Below, in pieces: positions 25,188 through 36,800 of a stretch of 64,000 nt of DNA (the stretch's first letter is position 1; every line of letters starts with the position of its first letter). Below the pieces are notes generated by a model. It did no database searches, was not told the origin of the DNA, and worked only from the letters and a program-made list of their open reading frames with translations. The position numbers and the translations under genes were made by a program. Location: contig OU015652.1 in NCBI GenBank assembly GCA_907165275.2, forward strand, positions 6,835,001-6,899,000, given 5' to 3'. The DNA comes from Zygaena filipendulae. Lineage: Eukaryota > Arthropoda > Insecta > Lepidoptera > Zygaenidae.

Positions 25188-26292
25188 AGAGATGACATCT
25201 ACGTGCGTCGTAGAGAATTTAAATTAAACTTCATAGAAGTGTTTTTATTCTCAGCGAAGATCTATCTTGGAAAATTAATCATATAACCACTATGTACTAT
25301 GTGTTTACGAAAAGCCTAATATAAGCTACTACAGAAAGAAGACAAATATTGTAGATTTCTCTAAGGCTTAACATTTTTGAGATATTCATAACGTCGATAA
25401 TAATGTGGTCATCATCAATTAAAAAATATGGAAGTCGCTTTTCGCTATTAATAGTTAGTCGGGTTTCATATAAACTCGATATTTTTAGACATAAATGCAA
25501 AAGTATTATAATACGAACAGAAGCTTTGATGATTTAAAACGCTATATTAATGTAATAAGATGAAATATTTTTATGAAATGACAAGTATTTAGTTTTCCAT
25601 AATGCTTCTTAATATGCATTTTACGTTAAAATTAAATTAATATCAAAAACAAGAGTGATCGTTGTCTGCAAGAAATGCGGTGATAATCGACATGATAACA
25701 TGATATGCTGCATGTTCAGTACAAAGAGTTGATGCCAGTTACCAGTAAGTACTCAACGGAGCGCGTGACTATCGATAAGATGGGTATCCCCATTTCTTGC
25801 TCCAACACACGATTGCATTGATTAGTTACGGGAAAAAAATATTGTTTATTGCAGACTTGCATGTGCTGCCGCACAAAATAAAAAAAATATATAAGAGAAA
25901 AATCTATAAAAATATTCTTAACCGCTATGGCCGCGTGATCTTCATAATTATATAACGTGTGGTGGCAAATGCATACCAGTGAGCATATTCATCGTGTAGT
26001 GGTAGTTTAAGCTTCTTTGATATATATTTTTATATAATATGTATTGTGATAAGCGTTGTTACGTCGAAATGTGAGTAATTTTAGTTAGTAAATGAAATTG
26101 AGATCTACGCGACGGTATCATTCACAGTTCGAGAGAGGTGTCACGGGTGATACGAGTAGTACCTATTGATTACATTTATTTTCCAAATAGGTAATAGGGT
26201 TTCGCGGAAAATGTGTACTTGTCAGTGGCGAAGGGTGAAATATTGAGAGAGGGAAGCCGGAAATCTACTTTAATTTCAACTTATTAAACTAT

Positions 26293-26390
26293 TAACTGTT
26301 CCCCGCGGTTTCACCTGCGATAAGTTCCGGAGTTCCCGCAGGAATTCCGGTATAAAAAGTCCTTCCCTGTATCCCTGACAACTTTCTCAA
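26293..26390 (-). repeat. Helitron-like element fragment
   Basis: It contains TGTTCCCCGCGGTTTCACCTGC and CCGCAGGAATTCCGGTATAAA, the family 3' end in reverse orientation. The CTAG terminus is mutated. Confidence 0.5.
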
Positions 26391-27201
26391 TTACGGAGAG
26401 AGATGTTGCGTCTGAAGGGAAGCCGGTGGGAATCGGCTTCTATGGTACCTTCGCCACTGGTACTTGTTCACTTCTCAAATGAGAAAACATAGTGCATTTT
26501 TCATACAGGGTTAACTTCTGAAAAAAAAAATCACAAAATATAAAAAATCTGCTTATTTAGATAATGTCCGCGATGACAAGTGCCTCGTCGTGAAATGCAC
26601 GTTTGCACATTTGGGAAGTAAACTAACCCGCGTATTGTAGTGCCGGCCGCACACGCCAACGACTGGACCCGTAGTACGACGCGCGTAAGTGCCTAGGCGA
26701 CTTGCTGCCACAAGCAAGTTCTCTGCTCATAGGCACGGCCTGGAACGCCAGCAGGATTCGTAATAATAGTGGTTGGTTTTTATATTCCGAGTAAGAATAT
26801 GAAAATCTCTTCAACTAGCAAGTAGTATATTATCTCTGGTATGTATTCGAATAATGTTAATGCTACATGTATTTTTTTCTCAAATAGAAAAAGAAGCTTG
26901 TAAATCCACGATCGTATCACCCTTGGCCTCCTTAAACGCGCTACATTGTTTTTAAAACTGTGATTTTAATTTAAACGGACAGTTACGAAAACAGATGTTT
27001 ATTTTAAACAAACAACACCCTTTTGTGTACTGTTTACACAAACAGATTTTATTGAAGAGACAAAAATCTTGAGTCACTATTGGCGATAACTTATTCGATA
27101 TATTTGTTTGAAATGTCAACATTTTCAGCCTTCGTATCGATGTTCTCTATTTGCTTTTAAGGTGCACCAGCTTCACAGTAGATCTGTAATCTATAGTATA
27201 A

Positions 27202-27387
27202 AGTACTTATCAATTGAACACTTGGGAGTGCACTCCAGTGTGGTGGCTTGCTGCATGCGATATGCATAATATATTGCGTCGCAAGGTCTGCCCCAAGGAG
27301 TTATGGAACTATTTCAACGGAAAACCAAAGATAAATCACAATTTAGATTTATTGATCGACTTATTCAATGAAAATTTTAATATACTC
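27202..27387 (+). other. orphan open frame, unknown
   Basis: A frame open after the TAA at 27199 runs about 61 codons to a TGA. It includes the words NTWECTPVWWLAAC and VCPKELWNYFNGKPK and an acidic end (LLIDLFNENFNIL). Its internal ATG lies at 27262. The residue mix looks protein-like, but I recognise no family and no clear splice partner. It could be a stray exon, a pseudogene fragment or chance. Confidence 0.15.
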
Positions 27388-28729
27388 TGAATTACTTAAT
27401 GGTTCCAAAGCTCCTTATCTCTGTTGCAATACATTTATGATTTAGGATGTAAAGATTTAGTAAATTATTTCACGTTTAAGTTAAAAAACTCGATTTTATT
27501 ATACCTTGTTTTTATTTATTGTATTATCATAATTAAACCAAAATTATCTCTGTTACAATTAAAAAAAGTGTAAAACTCTTTTCTACACACCCCTATATTT
27601 ACTTTATTAACATGATCATAATACATTATATTTTTCAAAATTAATAATATCAACTAAGATGCATTTCATGGGGAACCCAGGATGATGTATCTTTGTTAAT
27701 TATAATTAGACTGTTTTGTTTAAATTTATCTATATAAATATGAGGCTACCCTCGGTTTCTCCTCGCCTGTTGCATAAACAGCTCAAGCAAGATACGTTGT
27801 ATAATCGGTGCTCTGTGATCGAAGGTCGGGCGACCGCGAACCGACAGGCTTGCCCTTGCACCAAGTGATTTAGTTTGTATGAACATCTTTTTGTATGATG
27901 TATTTAGTATACTACAGAAAATTCTCAAAAAGAGCGTTTTCTTGATTTTTATTTATTTAAAAATAAACTTATGAATTTAATTTGCTACTGTGACATTTAA
28001 TTTATCCAATTTCCTGTAGTCTTAACAATTATTGAAACAATTTTTTTAATGCAGCTTGCGATAGGGGTAAACTAGTCGTCACGTAAGGAAAAAACATGCC
28101 TCTTGTTAAAATTTTTCATGCGGTTTTCACCGAGCGAATAGCTGCGGACGTGGACGGTTGGATTTAGGTTGAGATTTGCTTGCTTGGTGTTTTGAAGGAG
28201 AGTATTAATGAGGAAGGTTTACATCTATAGTTAATCCTGGAATTCCCGCGGGAACTCCGAAATTATAGAGCAGCTAAAAATCCAAATCTAGATAAGGCCG
28301 ACGACTAAAGCCATAACCAGAGAGAAGGTAATCACTACGTTACCATAACTAGCTACTTGCACTATGTACTTATGGGGTTGTATATTCGGTCACACTAGCA
28401 CCCACTTGCAAAAATAACCGAAAAAAGGTCTATTTTAGTAAGTACCTACTTCTTGATGTCAAGTTTACCTAAATGCTGCAGATTATAAAAAAATAGTATG
28501 TATTAATATTTTTTTCATTACTCATACTCGGAAAGTAGGTCTGAAGTTGCCTGAGAAGCGGGTTGAAAATAACACTTTTCAGCTACCTAGGGAGAATCGC
28601 TTTCAACTGACAGCTGGGTACTGCAGAAACCTCAGAAGAATAACTAGCAGAAACTCAAGTTTTTTTTATGTCTTAGGGGGCATACTTACTGGCCAGTAGC
28701 ACACCTAATGGTTGATTTATGTGAAATAA

Positions 28730-29310
28730 AATTCACTCAATTTTTTCTTTAGCTAATTCCTATTTAGACCCGAGGGGTTTGGCGCCCGACCGTAGCGAGG
28801 GCGCCAATAGATCGAGGGATCGAGGGTTACTTTCACCCCTAGGATAACAATGTACTATTTCATACCACCTGCTCGATAATGTCCAATTACATATCACGCA
28901 ATCTCAACGTAAAGCAAGGCATTACATCCCAACCCAAGAGAGGGAGGTAATGTTGTATGAAACTCCCAAGGGACTAAAGTGATTTGAGTTTGGAACGTTA
29001 TTTGTAGGAAAACTCAGCGTTTTGTTTTCTTTTTATGTGATCTGCCTGTAAACCGTCTGCCCGTGTAACGAGGTTTTATGCCTCGCAGTAGGTATGAAAA
29101 GTAGAGTATGCACCTCGAGGATAAAGCCTGTCTTCGTCACGGGCAGCTTAAACCCCTCGCTTCACTCAGGATTCTACATAACTTATATTTTAAATACCCT
29201 CGTTACGCTCGGGGATTAACTCATCGTTACGCTCAGGGTTCAATATGCCGCCGGTGACGTAAGACAGTGCTTTACTCCCTCGGTGCATAATCTACTTATA
29301 TTTCCATCTA
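28730..29310. repeat. CTCGCTTCGCTCGGG-type repeat cluster
   Basis: Several short GC-rich palindromic words (CCTCGTTACGCTCGGGG, GCGCCCGACCGTAGCGAGGGCGC) recur. The segment ending GACGTAAGACAGTGCTTTACTCCC resembles 39215-39420. The transposon class is unknown. Confidence 0.4.
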
Positions 29311-29384
29311 TCGATTTCTTTTTAAATTGGATATCTTCCTTACATAAATAAAACAAAATCCTCCACCGCGTCTGTATGTTCCCG

Positions 29385-29504
29385 ATAAACTCAAAAACTA
29401 CTGAACAGATTTTCATGCGATTTCACGAATAGAATTATTCAAGACGAAGGTTTATACGTATCCTGGAATTCCCATGGGAACTCCAAAATTATCACGGGGA
29501 ACTG
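29385..29504 (+). repeat. Helitron-like element fragment
   Basis: Contains ACTCAAAAACTACTGAACAG and GGAATTCCCATGGGAACTCC blocks of the family. The 3' terminus is missing where the SINE begins. Confidence 0.5.
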
Positions 29505-29768
29505 TAATAATAATAATCCACATCACAACACACAGATCTACTTGATCACACAGTAGGTAAGTTATTATTAGCTTGTGTCGTGGAAATCCAGCAAACGTGG
29601 TATATACTACATAGAATTACATATATACTATACTATAGATATATAAACACACCCAGACTGGAAAATGGAACCCTGTGTTCATCACACAAAGTCCACCCCC
29701 ACCGGGAATCGAACCCAGACCCCCTTGATTAGCGGGTAGGCATGGTGACCTGCGCCAATCGGGTCGTC
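29505..29768 (-). mobile_element. tRNA-derived SINE, well-preserved copy
   Basis: On the minus strand it starts GACGACCCGATTGGCGCAGG, close to a tRNA 5' half with A box. It continues to a B box (GGTTCGATTCC, plus-strand 29704-29716) and a 3' region with CCAGTCTGGGTGTGTTTATA and the GTGGAAATCCAGCAAAC block. It supplies the intact reference for the interrupted copy at 34435-35162. Confidence 0.75.
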
Positions 29769-30340
29769 AAACTATTTTAATAATATGATTTTTTTAGCAT
29801 CCTGCGCTAGTATAACCAGATTGGATTCCTTAAATCCTTATGTATGTAGTACACCGTCTAATGAGAGAAACCTTACTTAGAATTTCCTTTTTCTAGCTTC
29901 ATATTATAAAGGTTTAGTTTTAGATACTCTATTATTATACTATATGTAGATAGTATAAGGAACTATAGATAGATACCATGAAGAGGAAAATATTCTTTAA
30001 AGTAAAGGTAAGCAGACTAGTGTAGTAGGTCCATAATTCCACTAAGCCTACAATTTTGAACGCATGTAGAAAGTGCTAATACTGTTTATTTATTATAAAT
30101 AACAACATTAAAATACCAAGAATAGTTAAAATAACTTGCTTTTATATTTTACAAATACTTAAGTTTATTTTTAAATTATACAGTTCATTGATTCGTTAGG
30201 TACTTATGTATATCACAGACTATAAATAAAATACAGTACGTATACATAATAACGTAAAAATACACTGCATCAAGATTATGCACAATAATAAAATTGGAAT
30301 GAAGCAGAAAATTTTTGTTTTTTTAAATGAGTCCTTTGGG

Positions 30341-31118
30341 TACAGTCAACAGCAAAAGTAGATGATCAAAATCAGAAATTCACGAACGGAGTTCGCGGAG
30401 TTCGCGTCAGAACCGTGTGGCGTCGAAGTGATTCAAAAGTGTGTGGTTGTAAATTTTTACTACTACCAAACGTTTACTACTAGTACCATATATTCGTGAT
30501 CAGTTTTGACTCCAAAAGTTAAACTCAATTCGCATCAGAACTAAGAAGTAAAAAAAAATTTCCAAACCTAGTGAACAGTTAAAATGAAAAATTAATGATG
30601 AAACTGAGGCCACGTAATCATGAGGCAAATAATTCATCCATACTTTTTTTTAAATTATCCCACTAATTTAATTTGTTATGTTTTACGGAAAAACAGCACG
30701 GAGCTCGGAGCAGAGGACAAAAATAAAAAATATAAAAAATATATATTGCTAATTAATTCATACATTCAAATATTATAAATAATCAAGAAATAAAATTATC
30801 TATCGTTTTTAACGGAAATCTGCTTCAGTATACTAATTTTAAACCGTGGCCTCAGTTTCATCATTTAATTTTGATTTTAACTGTTCACAAGTTTTAAATT
30901 TTTTTTTCACTTCTTGATTCTGATGCGAATTGAGTTTATAACTTTTGAAGTCAAAACTGATCACGAATATATGGCAGCTGTACTAGTAGTAAATGTTTGG
31001 TATAATTACCAATCACATACTTTTGTATCACTTCGACGCGACACACAGTTCTGACGCGAACTCCTTTCATTAGTATTGAATTTCTGATTTTGATCATCTA
31101 CTTTTGCTGTTGACTGTA
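30341..31118. mobile_element. foldback-type DNA element with 274-base inverted arms
   Basis: The arms 30341-30614 and 30845-31118 are inverted copies of each other over their full length, both starting from TACAGTCAACAGCAAAAGTA at the outer end, around a 230-base AT-rich spacer. Small differences and indels show age. No ORF of note. TA lies at each outer end. Confidence 0.8.
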
Positions 31119-31409
31119 CTTGTCTACTCTGCTCATTCCGGTTAGCCATGTAATGTAAGACAAAAAAAAATGAGCCATTGATGGAAATTATATTAATAAA
31201 AATTGCGTTTTAGATAAAAGGAACAATAACACATCCTAGGTATGTTGCTGCAAATACATTCAGGTCTATACTCATAAAACGCATGTAGTTGTCATAACAC
31301 ATTAAGAAAGACCGGGGTCCAATACGAATGAAAGAACAATCTGCAAGTTTGTTTTCATAAGCCTTGTTTCTATAGTAAAATACTGTATTCATGATAAATT
31401 ATAAAGATA

Positions 31410-32956
31410 CACACATCAAAAATGTCTAGGGATCAAGTGCATTTTAGAGAATTGCCGCCAATTGGGATTATTATTGTAACTTTTCTGGATCCTTTTTGAA
31501 ATTTTTTATTGAATTTCACCATTTCAATAAAGAATTTTATTCAAATTTTGTTTAAACTTTTAAAAATAACTGTCATTAAAAATCCCTATAAAAGCGTGTG
31601 ACGGCGGTTTTACAAAAACATTACAATTTCTGCATCGTAACTGAAAAAAATTGCATCGGTATGGAGCGATGACACCACTTGCCTAGACAAGAGATGCTGA
31701 GAGCCGTTGGAATGTTGGAAGCTGGCACCAGGCAACGCCCTATGGCTACTGCTGTTGGGACAAGGCAGAGCGTCATAAGTCGCCTATGGACACGCTATCG
31801 CATCACGGGCAGTGTGGCCGAGCGACATGGAGGGCGAACTCGTATCACCACTCGAAGACACGACCGGTATATCCAGAATACAGCGCGAAGAAATCGTACT
31901 ATGACCGCCATGATGATAACTACGAGGCTCCACAGCGCTTCAGGCTTACTGATAAGTGACCAAACCATACGTAATCGTTTAAGAGAAGTGGGTCTGCGAT
32001 CCTGAAGGCCTCTGAGAGTTCCACCAATAGCGTCCCGCAATCGTACAGCCCGTTTACAATGGGCTCGCGAAGACAGTAATTAGGAGGAAGAAGACTAGCG
32101 TGGTGTTTGCTTTTCCGAGGAATCTCGTTTCGGTATGAGGCCGGATACAAGACGTACATTAGTTTGGAGAAGCCCTGGACGTCAAGAACGATTGAAATTC
32201 TGTTAGGAAGTTCATCCATATGGAGGGGGAACAATGATGGTTTTAGCGGGTATTAAGATCGGTGGAAGAACCGATCTCATTTGGATCAGGGGCAACCTTA
32301 ATGCTCGGATTTATGCGACAAGTATTGTATCAGATGTAATCATCCCTTTGCGAAGCCAGTTGCGTGATTCGTTTCAACTTATGCACGACAATGCACGTCC
32401 ACACACTGCTGGAGTCGTAACACGCACTCTTGCCAATGCTGATATCAACGTCCTGCCGTGGCCTGCTCAATCACCAGACTTAAATCCTACTGAGCACGCA
32501 TGGGTTATACTCCAAAGAAGAGCTCTGCCGAGTATGGACGCCGTAAATACCCCACAACAACTTTTTGACTTCTTACAAAGAACGTGGGTGGCCATTCCTC
32601 AAAGTGATTTTGATGAACTGATTTTAAGCATACCAAATCGCTGCGAATGTGTGATTCGTGTCAATGGAAGGAACACAGATTATTTTAATTTGTTTATTCA
32701 TTACAATAAAAGTTTAAAAAACCCCTGTCTTTGCTTTTTTTGCAATTTTATTGTCGACTTGGAATTGGTTCAATTTCTCACATCTTACAAAAAATGAATA
32801 TTTTCTTAATTTATTCAAAATGTGGGGATTAGTTGTTAATTTAGATTTGGGAAATAAGGTAGGCAACAAGCCCAGAAGATTAGATTAGATTTAAATTAAT
32901 TGGGTTTCTTTTTATAGCAAAAAATGCACTTGATCCCTAGACACTTTTGATGTGTG
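31410..32956 (+). mobile_element. Tc1-like transposon (complete ends, dead)
   Basis: About 1547 bases flanked by TA. The terminal inverted repeats are roughly 37-38 bases, starting CACACATCAAAAATGTCTAG, and differ at one or two bases between ends. The transposase is inactivated (see 31661-32797). TIR length, TA target and the DDE-type protein place it in the Tc1/mariner superfamily. Confidence 0.85.
31661..32797 (+). pseudogene. Tc1-like transposase, inactivated
   Basis: One reading frame spans the whole region from ATG 31661. It is interrupted by a TGA at 31670, another at 32003 and three TAG codons between 32080 and 32215. The N-terminal part has paired helix-turn-helix-like character (RQSVISRLWTRYRITGSV). 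The catalytic part keeps HDNARPHTA and WPAQSPDLNPTEHAW, which hold the second Asp and the final Glu. The first catalytic position appears as Glu in FSEESRF, where the family has FSDES. No frameshift is needed to explain it; the damage is point mutation. Confidence 0.85.
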
Positions 32957-33160
32957 TATAATTGAAATTACATTGTCGGTGCCAAACCTGCTGGGAAGCT
33001 TATTTTAATAATATCAAGCACTTTTAAAATAAAAATGTCACCTGTGTCGATTTATACATATAAAGTGAGATACCGGAAAAAAAAAATTAAAATAAAACTG
33101 GCCGGATGGTCGGTCGCTCGGCTTGACCGACTCGTCGCCGACTAGTCAGAACATCTCTAA

Positions 33161-33487
33161 TAGGCTATTCGACTAATTTTTATTTTAGTCTGTCTTGTAG
33201 ATAAAAAAAAAATATTGGACACGTATTTTTTCTTTTTTTACGTAATCAAAAAATAACGGCGATACATTGAGTTGAAATTTCGCGTGACGTCACTAACTAG
33301 TGCAGTTGTATGGCGGCTTGTGGTGGCAAGTGACGTTACGAGCCCCCACCCTAAACTTTAATGCGCTTTATCTCTGTGTATTTTCATTTATTTGAAAAAT
33401 AAAAAAAACACGTGTCTAAGGATTTTTAATTTTCTAAATGACGGACTAATTAGTATTTTGATTTTTAAAAGTTGTCAACATCCCTAT
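33161..33487 (+). mobile_element. MITE of the AGTCCGTC family, copy D
   Basis: It runs from TTTTAGTCTGTCTTGTAG to ATGACGGACTAATTAG with flanks. One TGACGTCA site is intact and the other is mutated to TGACGTTA. It lies a few hundred bases beyond the 3' end of SNX29. Confidence 0.7.
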
Positions 33488-33844
33488 TCAATTTAGCCAC
33501 TAGAAGCGTAAGGGTTAAGGTTTTTCATACAATAAATTTAGCTACGCTTTCAAGTAATGACTGTCTGTTTGTACGAACAAAGACATCATAGGGCGTCATA
33601 TGAGGTAGAGTCATTGTTGGGTTGGTGATGATTCATAGAATGTTCAAATCCATTTTCGTAGGAAGTAGACGATGATGTGCTGAAATAAATTAATAAACTC
33701 AGCATATTAGAAGATCAGAGTCAAAATAAAAATAACAACAACAAATGGCTGGTGTATTTTTACGAAATTATGTTGTATGAAAGTTGAGTTTAAATCACCG
33801 TCGAGATCAAATTATTGCAAAAATGTTATTACAGTCGCTTTGTT

Positions 33845-33850
33845 TTTATT
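33845..33850 (-). terminator. poly(A) signal for SNX29
   Basis: AATAAA on the minus strand, about 28 bases after the SNX29 stop codon. This is closer than usual, so another signal further down may also be used. Confidence 0.5.
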
Positions 33851-33877
33851 CTGTGTTGAGGTAACTTAAAAAAATAA

Positions 33878-36800
33878 CTATGATAAAAGTTCATACCCAA
33901 AAAAAGGTAGCAACATTATAAGTTGCGCTCTGCTTGTACAATCGCGAAGCTCTGGCAACACCAGGAGTATATGACGCAGGTAAGACTGTAGCGCAACGCG
34001 TCGACGCTCTACGAAATCGGCAGCCTAAAATAATTTTTATTTTCTCATATTCAGCTATAAATCAGCGTATAAGTCTAATATTCAGCAGCAAAATATTAAT
34101 AGAAATACGCTTGAACTTACTTTTTTTCCTAGAGTTTTCTTTGGAGGAAATTTGTAATTCGCTATATCAGGATGACATTTTTTTAGCTGTTCATGTAATT
34201 CATAAAACTCAGCGTATCTATGGAAGACGTTCCATTCTTCAAGTCCAACTTTTAAAAATATCTAGAAACAGTAATATAAGTTATATTTATTGTATATTAC
34301 GTTGATATTTGTTGGACGATTTCTCTAGTGATTTTAGAAGAACATAGCATAGATGTAAAAACTTTTTTCATTGTACCTAAACTTACAGTTTCAAAATTAA
34401 GTTATATAAAAAAGCTTATTTCCCAAATTAAGTATAATAATAATATAATAATAATCCACTTCACAACATACAGATCTACTTGATCCCACAGTAAGCTATT
34501 ATTAGCCTGTGTCGTGGAAACCAAGCAAACGTGGTGTATACTACATAGAATTACATCTTATATCTTAACTCTTAATATATAAATCACGTGTCACGTTGTT
34601 TGTCCGCGATGGACTCCGAAACTACTGAACGGATTTTGATAAAATTTTGTAACCATTTATAATATGGTCCAACTTAAAAGATAGGATAGTTTTAATCCCG
34701 GAATTCCCGCGGGAACTCCGGCACAAACTACTGTCGGGGTACAATGAAGGACATAGAGTACTTTTTCCCGCAACCTCAGCGGGAACTCCGAAATTACCGC
34801 GGATGAAATCGCGGGGGACAGCTAGTCTTAATATATATAAATCACGTGTCACGTTGTTTGTCCGCGATGGACTCCGAAGCTACTGAATCGATCATGGTGA
34901 AATTTGGTCACTATGTTGTATTTGGTCCAACTTAAGAGATAGGATAGTTTTTATCCCGGAATTCCCCCAGGACTCCGAAATTACCGCGGATGAAATCGCG
35001 GGGGACAGCTAGTATATATTATACTATAGATATATAAACACACCCAGACTGGAAAGTGGAACCCTGCGTTTAACGTTTAAAAGTGCACCCCCACTGGGAA
35101 TCGAACCCGGAACCTCCTGATTAGCGGGCAGGCACGGTGACCTACTGCGCCAATCGGGTCGTATATGTAGAAGATTTGTACATTTTATTTTTATGCTGTT
35201 TCTTCAAATTAAAATATTTGGGGCGTTTTGGCTCAGCATGTTAATAGTTACATCAACGAATATTGTTATATTTGGACGCAGATAAGCAATAACATGTTAA
35301 CCCACATAATGAAGTTATTGATTCAGAACGATTTATTGAGAGTTAGATAACGTTTTTTAGTTATGTGTTTACCTTATTACATTGTTTAAATATGTAACTA
35401 TATATTGAACATAAAAATTTGATACAAAATGGCGCTATAATTTTAAAACTTTAATTTAATCAAAATTTCTCCAGTGTGGGTTAACACACTATTATCTATG
35501 TCCATTTATTATTAGAAATATTGGATATGTTACGAACTCTGATGATAAACTACGTATTATAAATCCTAACTTATTTATTATGCTAATGTGAGTTAATCTG
35601 TGACGCCTTCACGCCTTAACTAGTCAACCGTGATCGGCCCGTTGGCGGTAGGTATATAATGCGTATATTTCGTGATGATTCACGAAAAAAAATTTGTTAT
35701 ACTAGCCGTAAGGTTTTCCTTTAAAAAAAATGAAATACACGCAACATAGGATACTTTGACTCTGGAATTTCCGTGGAAATAAACGCGAGTTTATTTCTAT
35801 ATTTCTGAAACTCGGTTTCGGAGTTTACCTGATAAGCATGATATGAATGTGTTTTCTTCCCTATTAGGAACGCACTCGGGATGAAGACTTTAACATTCGA
35901 CTCTGGATAGTCCAAGATTTCAATACTAGGATTGCTTTCCAAGTCTTGTAGTCGTTTCTGCAAATATTGGTTGAACTCCATTAGTTCGGCATGCATTTCA
36001 GCCACCTGGAACGATAGTCAAATCGTGATTACTGAGCATAGGTTTAAGGTTATCTTCTTGTCTATGAAATACACGTAAAGACGCTTAGATACAAGACAAT
36101 TATGCACTTGGAATAAAGTTCAAAAGATTGACAATCACATTAAGCCGGTCGACCGTCGCGACGGAGGTACATAGTATATGATATGACGACCTTTATGGAT
36201 GCAGAAGCGATGCGGTTTCGTGTTTAACGTGAGTACAATTAGCCCTTTGGTTTTGAAACGGAAATGAGTATAGCGTTGAGTTTTAAATAAATACCTACGC
36301 TGTAATTGGATGCAATAACTAACCTGGACCAGTTTCTTTTCATATTGGATTACTTCATTATTATCACCACTGTCATTTTTGAAAGCTTTACCAATTTCCA
36401 CTGCAGACATATAAAGCCGTAATTGTTCCTTTAATCTGTCATTTTCTCTGAAAATATTAAATATATGGTGCCTTGTAAATTTTTATAACTGAAATATCAT
36501 TTCCTAGCATAACTTTTGATCTATACTAATATTATAAAAAGCAAAAGTTTGTGAGTTTATGACGTTATAGGGGGTAATATCTGGATCTACTCAACCAATT
36601 TAGAAAATTCTTTCACTCATAGGAAGCTGCAGTAACCCTGAGTGTCATAGGGCACTTTTTATTCCGGAATTCCCGCGGGAACTTCGAATTTCCCGCGGGT
36701 AAAACCACGGGAGAACAACTATCTCTAGATCTACTTAACCGATTTTGAAAATTCTTTCACTTATAGGGAGCTACGGTGATCCAGAGTGTTACAGGGTACA

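Larger units (their letters stand above)
25188..30340. other. intergenic between Khc and SNX29, no supported gene
   Basis: Five kilobases of mostly AT-rich DNA with Helitron-like fragments (26293-26390, 28225-28265, 29385-29504), a SINE (29505-29768) and a CTCGCTTCGCTC-type repeat (28730-29310). Candidate Khc 3' UTR lies at its left edge. One protein-like open frame (27202-27387) is listed separately. A GC-richer patch at 26635-26770 has stops in every reading I tried. Confidence 0.45.

Noticed and set aside
33934..34305. Plus-strand frame of 123 codons
   Set aside because: Its complement encodes two PX-domain exons with correct splice sites and phases; the plus frame is a shadow.
29505..35162. 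tRNA gene candidates from the A and B box matches
   Set aside because: The matches are the heads of SINE copies with SINE bodies and no foldable acceptor stem; they are not functional tRNA genes.
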